This document shows positions 1 to 3,979 of a DNA stretch of 7,007 bases, piece by piece; position 1 is the first letter of the stretch, and each line of letters opens with the position of its first letter. The notes under the pieces are model-generated. The model did not search any database. It worked only from the letters and a program-made list of their open reading frames with translations, and was not told where the DNA came from. Origin of the DNA: Clostridiaceae bacterium (GTDB lineage: Bacteria; Bacillota; Clostridia; Lachnospirales; Lachnospiraceae); NCBI GenBank assembly GCA_902362865.1, contig CABIYE010000014.1, forward strand, positions 9,591 through 16,597, read 5' to 3'. Made by a program: the position numbers and the translations under genes.

Positions 1-423
1 TTCTATGATATGCCGGAAAATGAGGTCCGGGAAATGCTCTACCTTCTGAACACGGCAAACCTGGACTGCTACGAGTATTACCACCCGGAGCGTGATGTGA
101 TCCAGAGCGGGCCAGTGGCTTTTAGCGGCTGGCTGGAACATATGGACTGCCGCCCTTACCGGACAGAGGTACAGCTTTATAAATCCCTGCTGTTCTTAAA
201 GCGCAGCATTGACCGGGATCTGATCGTGACCTCACAGCGGGAGGCACTGCAGACGCTCCGCTGTATCATTTCCAACCTGGAATACCGCTTCTATAAGGCG
301 TATGGCATGGAGATTGAGGACAAGCGGACCGTGTACGGAGAATGTACCTACCATATGGTACCCAGGGAGGACGAACCCAGTGTGTGCCTGATGCACGACT
401 GGATCTACCTTCCCAGCGCATAA
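1..423 (+). CDS. Unrecognised protein, C-terminal part or near-complete (open to left edge)
   Basis: The reading frame is open from base 1 to a TAA at 421-423. The first ATG is at base 10 (137 residues from there), but it has no visible ribosome binding site and the three codons before it are also open. The true start may therefore lie outside the window and this may be the 3' end of a longer gene. The protein is soluble-looking, with no signal peptide or membrane segment. It is rich in Tyr, Glu and Arg, has a probable helical middle (residues ~50-100 from Met10, with regularly spaced leucines) and ends in DWIYLPSA. I recognise no catalytic motif and no family. Its position upstream of the nucleotide-metabolism cluster suggests an ICE backbone or accessory hypothetical gene. 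A hairpin 23 bases after its stop may end or attenuate its transcript. Confidence 0.6.
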   Translation, partial: FYDMPENEVREMLYLLNTANLDCYEYYHPERDVIQSGPVAFSGWLEHMDCRPYRTEVQLYKSLLFLKRSIDRDLIVTSQREALQTLRCIISNLEYRFYKAYGMEIEDKRTVYGECTYHMVPREDEPSVCLMHDWIYLPSA

Positions 424-443
424 TGCCGGGAACTTTATATAAA

Positions 444-475
444 TTTGTCCCGAATAATAGACAAAATTCGGGACA
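444..475 (+). promoter_or_regulatory. Hairpin with two mutually exclusive pairings upstream of the nucleotide cluster
   Basis: TGTCCCGAAT (446-455) is a perfect 10-bp inverted repeat of ATTCGGGACA (466-475), with a 10-base loop. Within the same stretch TTTGTC (444-449) is a perfect inverted repeat of GACAAA (460-465), so the two stems compete for bases 446-449. The element sits between the stop of the left ORF (423) and the ribosome binding site at 486. The bases after the stem (AGTTCATTTTC) form only a weak U-tract, so it is a poor classical terminator. It could be an attenuator-like switch, an operator with a 30-bp dyad, or an mRNA-processing hairpin. A TATATAAA stretch just upstream (436-443) looks like a -10 box but has no matching -35. 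Confidence 0.55.
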
Positions 476-485
476 GTTCATTTTC

Positions 486-494
486 AAAGGAGGG
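486..494 (+). promoter_or_regulatory. Strong Shine-Dalgarno of the Nmad1-like gene, without an in-frame AUG
   Basis: AAAGGAGGG is a near-perfect Shine-Dalgarno. The only nearby ATG (495) is one base away, too close, and out of frame: it gives a 12-residue dead-end peptide. The downstream frame is reached at ATC 502, which sits at an ideal 8-base spacing. This site decides the likely start region of the following gene. Confidence 0.75.
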
Positions 495-501
495 ATGCCA
501 T

Positions 502-828
502 ATCACACAAAAGGAAGTCAATGCCGTATTTGACGAGCAGGTGCAGCTCTGCGCTGACATTCTGCAAAAGAAAACCAAAGAATACACCGGGGACGATACG
601 GACCGGCTGGGGGCTTTTAAGGCGGCGGCAGCTTTGCAGCATACCACGCCGGAGCGTGCCCTTGCCGGGATGCTAGCGAAGCATATCGTCTCTCTGTATG
701 ACATGTGCTTTGATGGTGATACGGATTACGATATAAGCACATGGAATGAAAAGATCACAGACAGCCTCAACTATCTGTTCTTATTGAAAGCTATTGTAAA
801 GGAGGGACATACCAATCAACCAAATTGA
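502..828 (+). CDS. MazG-like/Nmad1 (DUF1599)-like nucleotide pyrophosphohydrolase family protein
   Basis: Protein of about 108 residues with the pattern of the nucleotide-modification-associated domain 1 (Nmad1, formerly DUF1599), an all-alpha, MazG-like fold. Visible marks are KKTKEYTGDDTDRLGAFKAAA, then PERALAGMLAKHIVSLYDM, then WNEKITDSLNYLFLLKA, in which EKITD resembles the metal-binding ExxD helix of MazG-type enzymes. The presumed role is hydrolysis of, or association with, a (deoxy)nucleotide; this is inferred from the family and from neighbours thyX and dut. The start is uncertain. ATC 502 is placed at the right distance from the ribosome binding site. Conventional alternatives in frame are TTG 445, inside the hairpin and without a ribosome binding site, and GTG 541, which would remove N-terminal helix residues. 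Deleting T501 would give an AUG start reading MPITQKEV. The stop lies one base before the thyX GTG, so the two are probably translationally coupled. Confidence 0.7.
   Translation: MTQKEVNAVFDEQVQLCADILQKKTKEYTGDDTDRLGAFKAAAALQHTTPERALAGMLAKHIVSLYDMCFDGDTDYDISTWNEKITDSLNYLFLLKAIVKEGHTNQPN
798..806 (+). promoter_or_regulatory. Strong Shine-Dalgarno inside the Nmad1-like gene, serving thyX
   Basis: AAAGGAGGG lies near the 3' end of the preceding coding sequence. The first in-frame candidates after it are ATA 809 (3-base gap), ATC 815 (9-base gap) and GTG 830 (24-base gap). It is identical to the site at 486-494 and the bases after it are also similar. Confidence 0.7.
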
Positions 829-829
829 A

Positions 830-1597
830 GTGAAGATTTTGAACTGCCAGGCGGTTGCGGAGGCCGAGAAAAACATGGTCTTTGCTGCCCGTCTCACGCA
901 AAGGGGCCACCGGATCACTACAATGGATGATCTGATGGCTCTTTATGAAAAATCGTTCAATAAGAATACCGTGGCGGCAATCAGCGGTCTTCCGCACCCC
1001 ACGGTTCAGAAATTTGCGGTGATCACCGTTGCTGTTGTGGGGGCAAGCAGGCGATTCCTGTCGCAGATCACCAGACACCAGAACGAAGTAAAGTTTATGA
1101 GTGCGTCCTTACAGTACAGCAATTATACGGGGCAGGCAGATTTTGCCGTGCCCTATGAGATTCTGGCCGCCCCGGTTGCGGTCCGGGAACTGTACTTAAA
1201 AAGCTGCCACGAAGGCATGGACTGTTACGAAAAGCTGTGCGCCGAAGGAATCGGCCATGACGCGGCGGGATATGCCACGCCCCAAGGGCTTCGGAATGTG
1301 CTGATGATCAGCGCCACCCCCTATCAGTGGAAACACATCATCGGCCAGCGGGTATGCCGGCGCAATACGGACGAGACCCGGATCGTGCTCCTGAAAATCT
1401 GGCAGGAGCTTTATTCGTTAAGCCCGGCGCTGTTTGCCCCCGGTCTTACAGGGCCGTTCTGCCAGCAGGACAAATGCTTGGAGGGGAAAATGACCTGCGG
1501 CAGAAAAATAGATGCGGATATGACGCCGGAGGATCTTCTGAAAGCGGACTATCCGGCACTTTTTGAAGGAGGCGCGCATGAAGATCAAACTGATTGA
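830..1597 (+). CDS. thyX: Flavin-dependent thymidylate synthase (ThyX), divergent
   Basis: Predicted to convert dUMP to dTMP using methylenetetrahydrofolate and reduced FAD in the cytoplasm. The 255 residues carry the ThyX layout: an N-terminal VKILN-type strand and AAR segment, the core block H56-P...VGASRRFLSQITRHQ (R82-H83-Q84) followed by SLQYS, and the C-terminal block W167-KHIIGQRVCRRNTDETR (to R184), which corresponds to the substrate-binding helix with its arginines. The classical RHR-x7-S signature is changed: the third residue is Gln and the Ser that aligns before QYS is one residue further on. Three cysteines (C211, C216, C223) form a compact cluster near the C-terminus. GTG 830 fits the family N-terminus but lies 24 bases from the ribosome binding site and 1 base after the upstream stop, which implies reinitiation. 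Alternative starts are ATC 815 or ATA 809. The 3' end overlaps dut by 20 bases. Confidence 0.88.
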   Translation: MKILNCQAVAEAEKNMVFAARLTQRGHRITTMDDLMALYEKSFNKNTVAAISGLPHPTVQKFAVITVAVVGASRRFLSQITRHQNEVKFMSASLQYSNYTGQADFAVPYEILAAPVAVRELYLKSCHEGMDCYEKLCAEGIGHDAAGYATPQGLRNVLMISATPYQWKHIIGQRVCRRNTDETRIVLLKIWQELYSLSPALFAPGLTGPFCQQDKCLEGKMTCGRKIDADMTPEDLLKADYPALFEGGAHEDQTD

Positions 1598-1991
1598 CTT
1601 TGGCGTGCCAGAGAGCCGCCGCCCTTTCCGTCCGCATGGGAACGATGCAGGTGCGGATGTTTACATGCCCTATGACTGTACTTTGCAGCCGGGAGAGATC
1701 GCAAAGGTTCCTCTTGGATTCGGGATTGAAGTGCCGGACGGCTATGCGGGCTATGTGTTCCCACGTACCAGCATGGCGGTAAAAGGGCTGGTCTGTGAAC
1801 TGCCTCCTGTGGATTCCGGCTACCGTGGGGAAATCCATGCGATCATCAGTAATGTAAGCAATCAGACGCAGGAGCTTTCCAAAGGCTCCCGCGTGGGCCA
1901 GCTTGTGATCACCCCGGTTGTGATCGCGGATTTTGTTACCGAACTTGGCGAGCAGCGCGGCACAGGCGGATTTGGAAGTACAGGAAAATAA
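1578..1991 (+). CDS. dut: dUTP diphosphatase (trimeric dUTPase)
   Basis: Hydrolyses dUTP to dUMP and pyrophosphate, keeping uracil out of DNA and feeding the neighbouring ThyX with dUMP. All five motifs of the trimeric dUTPase family are present in order in its 137 residues: DAGADVYMP (motif 1), PRTSMAVKG (2), PPVDSGYRGEIHAI (3, with the catalytic Asp and the Tyr that selects against ribose), GSRVGQLVI (4) and the glycine-rich RGTGGFGSTG tail (5). The length is normal and nothing is missing. The start is ATG 1578, with AAGGAGG at 1566-1572 and a 5-base gap. A TTG at 1563 in the same frame is an unneeded extension. The gene overlaps the end of thyX by 20 bases, indicating one operon with coupled translation. 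No clear terminator follows it on this strand. Confidence 0.97.
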   Translation: MKIKLIDFGVPESRRPFRPHGNDAGADVYMPYDCTLQPGEIAKVPLGFGIEVPDGYAGYVFPRTSMAVKGLVCELPPVDSGYRGEIHAIISNVSNQTQELSKGSRVGQLVITPVVIADFVTELGEQRGTGGFGSTGK

Positions 1992-2092
1992 AAAAGTGAC
2001 TTTTAGAGAGTAATTAGGGAATTATCGCCGGTAGTGAGATTGGGCATATCAGGAAGATTGCAGGGTACAATAAAAGAAAGGCAGAAGGCAGC
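1992..2092. other. Short non-coding gap between convergent operons
   Basis: This stretch lies between dut (plus) and the terminator of the toxin-antitoxin operon (minus). It holds only small dyads, for example AAAAGT-G-ACTTTT just after the dut stop and TAATT/AATTA near 2012-2024. Neither is a convincing terminator. Readthrough from dut would run antisense into the toxin gene. Confidence 0.5.
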
Positions 2093-2123
2093 AAAAGGCG
2101 GTACACTGTCATAGCGTACCGCC
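2093..2123 (-). terminator. Intrinsic terminator of the toxin-antitoxin operon
   Basis: On the minus strand an 8-bp perfect stem GGCGGTAC/GTACCGCC (2116-2123 with 2097-2104, 11-base loop) is followed directly by TTTT (2093-2096). A further GCAGCA/TGCTGC pairing (2088-2093 with 2125-2130) could extend the base of the stem. It starts a few bases after the toxin stop codon. The plus strand lacks a U-tract here, so it acts leftward. Confidence 0.8.
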
Positions 2124-2130
2124 CTGCTGC

Positions 2131-2400
2131 TTAAAACTGCTTTAATATGTCGTGATGCCCTACGTCCACCAGGATAATCATTTTGTCGCCTTCGTAATAC
2201 CAGATAATGCGGATGTCCATGTTGACGCTGCACTCAAAAAGATCCGTGGTTCCCTGGATGCGTTTAGTGCGCAGCGACGGATGGGAAGGATTTTCGGCCA
2301 GAAGTTCCAGCTTGTTTTTAAGCTGCTTCTTCTCCTGTACGGTCAGACCCTTAAAATGCTTTTGGAAACGGGGCGTAAAGGTAAACTCATACGCCATCAT
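2131..2400 (-). CDS. RelE/ParE-family toxin of a type II toxin-antitoxin system
   Basis: The 89-residue basic protein has the RelE/ParE-superfamily pattern: an N-terminal strand YEFTFTPRFQKHFK, a two-helix hairpin (residues ~20-38, EKKQLKNKLELLAENP), then LRTKRIQGTTDLFECSVNMDIRIIWYYEGDKMIILVDVGHHDILKQF, with the typical R-I-W-Y strand and a closing HxDIL segment. Members are usually ribosome-dependent mRNA endonucleases (RelE/YafQ branch), less often gyrase poisons (ParE branch). The sequence leans to the mRNA-interferase side, but I cannot decide. The start overlaps the antitoxin stop as ATGA (2397-2400); a second ATG follows at once. The antitoxin-first order and overlap fit co-translation and tight stoichiometry. 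Confidence 0.9.
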   Translation of the reverse strand: MMAYEFTFTPRFQKHFKGLTVQEKKQLKNKLELLAENPSHPSLRTKRIQGTTDLFECSVNMDIRIIWYYEGDKMIILVDVGHHDILKQF

Positions 2401-2657
2401 TCCGCCTCCAATTTGTCAAACAGGGCGTCCACGCTGTCAAAGACAGGCTGCTCCCCGGATGCGATTTTTGCTTTTACATCCCCGATTTCTTCTTTAAGCT
2501 CGCTTAAATATTTTTTGGGGTAGACAACCACCGGCATGATGCAGATGGAACCGTCCTTCTCGAAGATGTCCAGTTTATCGCCTTCGGACAGACCGAGTTT
2601 AACGATGATTTCCTTTGGAATTGTGACCTGGGCTTTTTGACGCAATTCGGCCAGCAT
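2397..2657 (-). CDS. AbrB/MazE/SpoVT-fold antitoxin
   Basis: The 86-residue protein has a swapped-hairpin AbrB DNA-binding domain at residues ~1-44: QKAQVTIPKEIIVKLGLSEGDKL, then DIFEKDGSICIMPV. The following acidic, helical tail (~50-86, LSELKEEIGDV to DALFDKLEAE) is the expected toxin-neutralising arm. It should bind the toxin next to it and repress the shared promoter. The start is ATG 2657, with AAAGGAG at 2666-2672 and an 8-base gap. The last codons overlap the toxin start. An AbrB-fold antitoxin with a RelE-like toxin is a known mixed pairing, though less common than RelB or MazE/MazF. Confidence 0.9.
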   Translation of the reverse strand: MLAELRQKAQVTIPKEIIVKLGLSEGDKLDIFEKDGSICIMPVVVYPKKYLSELKEEIGDVKAKIASGEQPVFDSVDALFDKLEAE

Positions 2658-2683
2658 ACGATCATCTCCTTTGCTTTAAGTTT

Positions 2684-2706
2684 GAAAGTAGGAAATTCTT
2701 ACTTTC
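2684..2706. promoter_or_regulatory. Operator-like palindrome of the toxin-antitoxin operon
   Basis: This is a 23-bp dyad: GAAAGTA-g-GAA-A-TTC-t-TACTTTC, with 10 of 11 pairs matching around base 2695. It lies just downstream of the predicted -10 box, over the expected transcription start. That is a good place for the AbrB-fold antitoxin, alone or with the toxin, to block transcription. Confidence 0.65.
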
Positions 2707-2714
2707 TTACTTAT

Positions 2715-2743
2715 AGTATATCCACTTTGTGGGATTTATGCAA
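2715..2743 (-). promoter_or_regulatory. Promoter of the toxin-antitoxin operon
   Basis: On the minus strand, -35 TTGCAT (2738-2743), a 17-base spacer, then -10 TATACT (2715-2720). The -10 is strong and the -35 moderate. Transcription should start near 2708, at the edge of the palindrome. Confidence 0.65.
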
Positions 2744-2754
2744 GGGGTACGAAA

Positions 2755-2792
2755 AAAATTTACAAATAAAGCGGCCAGCACCGTGACCGCTT
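2755..2792 (-). terminator. Probable intrinsic terminator of the XRE gene
   Basis: On the minus strand AAGCGG (2787-2792), overlapping the stop codon, pairs with CCGCTT (2769-2774) across a 12-base loop that contains a further CAC/GTG pairing. It is followed by an A/T-rich run with a long T-tract. It is a moderate terminator, and it lies upstream of the toxin-antitoxin promoter, so it would insulate that operon. Confidence 0.55.
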
Positions 2793-3105
2793 ACTTTCTG
2801 CTATTGAGTTCTTTCATAATACCGAGGATATACTGCATGGATTTGGAGTCGAGCTGTTTCGCCTCTGCGATAAATTCCCGCAAGGCTTCGGGGCAGGTGT
2901 TACCCTCATCAAAGAATTCCTGCGGTGTTACACCCAGGTATTCACAGATATAGAAAAAAGACTGCATGGCGGGAAGTGACTTTTTGTTTTCAATGTTGTT
3001 GATGTAGTTGTTTGCCTGTCCTAACGATAGAGACATATCGCGCGCAGATACGCCTTTCTGTGTCCGCAGCTTTGCCAGCCGTTCCGGGACAAAATCTTCA
3101 TACAT
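2791..3105 (-). CDS. XRE-family helix-turn-helix regulator
   Basis: Small DNA-binding repressor of 104 residues. The Cro/cI-type helix-turn-helix spans residues ~9-64: RLAKLRTQKGVSARDMSLSL, then GQANNYINNIENKKSLPAM, then FFYICEYLGVTPQEFFDE. The C-terminal 35 residues (ALREFIAEAKQLDSK to MKELNSRK) are helical and could dimerise. I chose ATG 3105 because a full GGAGGTGA sits 5 bases upstream; the frame extends a further 19 codons without support. It is divergent from the SLOG gene. Candidate promoter elements on the minus strand include TACAAT (3133-3138), with a poorly spaced TTGCGA upstream. The inverted repeat in the shared intergenic region makes it the likely regulator of itself and of the SLOG gene. 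Confidence 0.88.
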   Translation of the reverse strand: MYEDFVPERLAKLRTQKGVSARDMSLSLGQANNYINNIENKKSLPAMQSFFYICEYLGVTPQEFFDEGNTCPEALREFIAEAKQLDSKSMQYILGIMKELNSRK

Positions 3106-3123
3106 CGCCTTCACCTCCCATTC

Positions 3124-3209
3124 TGTAATAGATTGTACCTCACGACCTTGCATTATTCGCAAATGGAAAAAGGGTGTTTTCGTTGACTTACTAAATTAAA
3201 TCTATTACA
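3124..3209. promoter_or_regulatory. Inverted-repeat operator pair in the divergent XRE/SLOG intergenic region
   Basis: TGTAATAGATT (3124-3134) and AATCTATTACA (3199-3209) are perfect 11-bp inverted copies 64 bases apart. The right copy overlaps the -10 box of the SLOG promoter and the left copy overlaps the candidate -10 of the XRE gene. Such placement suggests binding sites for the XRE protein at both promoters. Confidence 0.6.
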
Positions 3210-3211
3210 AT
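3183..3211 (+). promoter_or_regulatory. Promoter of the SLOG gene
   Basis: -35 TTGACT (3183-3188), a 17-base spacer, -10 TACAAT (3206-3211). This is the best sigma-A match in the window. Transcription should begin near 3218, giving a leader of about 35 bases with GGAGG at 3242-3246. Confidence 0.75.
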
Positions 3212-3253
3212 ATGAAAAGTGAAGAATAATACCTATCGGACGGAGGAATAAAA

Positions 3254-3763
3254 ATGGAAGGAAAGACCTGCTGTGTCACCGGGCACAGGGATTTACCCCA
3301 GAAAGAGATCAACCATGTAAAGACCGCCCTGCGGCGTGAAATTGATTCTGCTGTTGCGGACGGGTTTACCCGCTTTATGAGCGGCTTCGCAGACGGCGTG
3401 GACCAGTATTTTGCCAAGATTGTACTGGAGAAGAAAAAGACAAATCCGGTGCTGGAGCTGATTGCTGTCATTCCCTATCAAAAGCGCCTGGACAGCCTGA
3501 TGGCAAAGGGCCGGACTTATGAAATGCTGGAGGCTTGCGCGGATGTTGTTGTCATGCAAGAGAAATACCACCCCAGCGTCTATTCCCACCGGAACCGCTA
3601 CATGGTAGAACACTCTGACCGGGTGATCGCTGTGTATGACGGGAGGGAAAAAGGAGGCACGGTGAGGACAATCCGGTTTGCCCACCAGATGAAAAAGGTA
3701 CTGCGGGAAATCCCTGTCGGGGAGATTGTTCTGCCAGGCCAACCCATTGCGAAAAGAAAATGA
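3254..3763 (+). CDS. SLOG-superfamily (YpsA/DUF1273-like) nucleotide-binding protein
   Basis: The 169-residue cytosolic Rossmann-like protein has the YpsA-type SLOG pattern: a first strand and loop CCVTGHRDLP (G10-H11-R12), the phosphate-binding loop SGFADGVDQ (43-51), a second strand LELIAVIPY, then ADVVVMQEKYHPSVYSHRNRY and the closing SDRVIAVYDGREKGGTVRTI (121-140). SLOG proteins bind or process nucleotide-derived ligands. The function of this branch on conjugative elements is not established, so no reaction is assigned. The start is ATG 3254, with GGAGG 7 bases upstream. It has its own promoter and terminator, so it is a monocistronic unit facing the XRE gene, which probably represses it. 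No key motif appears to be missing. Confidence 0.85.
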   Translation: MEGKTCCVTGHRDLPQKEINHVKTALRREIDSAVADGFTRFMSGFADGVDQYFAKIVLEKKKTNPVLELIAVIPYQKRLDSLMAKGRTYEMLEACADVVVMQEKYHPSVYSHRNRYMVEHSDRVIAVYDGREKGGTVRTIRFAHQMKKVLREIPVGEIVLPGQPIAKRK

Positions 3764-3791
3764 AAAAATGGATAACTGATACTTGATGATG

Positions 3792-3819
3792 CGCTCACTT
3801 TTCGGTGGGCGTTTTTCTT
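3792..3819 (+). terminator. Intrinsic terminator after the SLOG gene
   Basis: CGCTCAC (3792-3798) pairs with GTGGGCG (3805-3811) with one T-G wobble across a TTTTCG loop, followed by TTTTTCTTT. It is a convincing rho-independent terminator. The next ribosome binding site is only about 20 bases further on, so the downstream genes depend on readthrough or on a promoter I cannot identify. Confidence 0.85.
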
Positions 3820-3844
3820 TACCTATTTTTTAGGAGGATTTTTT

Positions 3845-3979
3845 ATGTGGAACATGATTACACACTTTCTTACATTCACCGGGGGAATGTCTGCCGGCGT
3901 TGTGCTGATGTGTCTTATGCAGGCCGCAAAGCAGGAAGATGAATGGTTAGAAAACAGAAAACGGGAGGAAAACGAATGA
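3845..3979 (+). CDS. Small single-pass membrane protein (DUF3789-like)
   Basis: This 44-residue peptide has an uncharged hydrophobic stretch, residues ~4-28 (MITHFLTFTGG, then MSAGVVLMCLMQAA), that is one membrane span. It is followed by a highly charged tail (KQEDEWLENRKREENE). It resembles the short DUF3789 family found next to DUF5688 and topB genes in Tn1549-type elements; the function is unknown. It starts at ATG 3845 after TAGGAGG (3831-3837, 7-base gap). Its stop overlaps the next start as ATGA (3976-3979), a hallmark of translational coupling. Confidence 0.75.
   Translation: MWNMITHFLTFTGGMSAGVVLMCLMQAAKQEDEWLENRKREENE

Noticed and set aside
435..704. Long open frame on the minus strand opposite the Nmad1-like gene
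   Set aside because: It is a shadow frame: composition is atypical, there is no ribosome binding site, and it lies entirely opposite or across a better-supported gene and its hairpin.
1992..2006. AAAAGT-G-ACTTTT dyad after the dut stop as a terminator
   Set aside because: The arms are A/T-only and leave a one-base loop, so no stable hairpin would form.
2007..2113. Short plus-strand open stretch after dut that reads as a plausible charged peptide tail
   Set aside because: It has no ribosome binding site and only a GTG at 2034 as a conventional upstream start. It also runs into the toxin-antitoxin terminator stem. It could be a gene remnant, but nothing supports expression.
3748..3777. TTGCGA and GATAAC, 18 bases apart, as a promoter for the DUF3789 gene
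   Set aside because: Both boxes are weak, they overlap the end of the SLOG gene, and any transcript would run straight into the strong terminator at 3792-3819.
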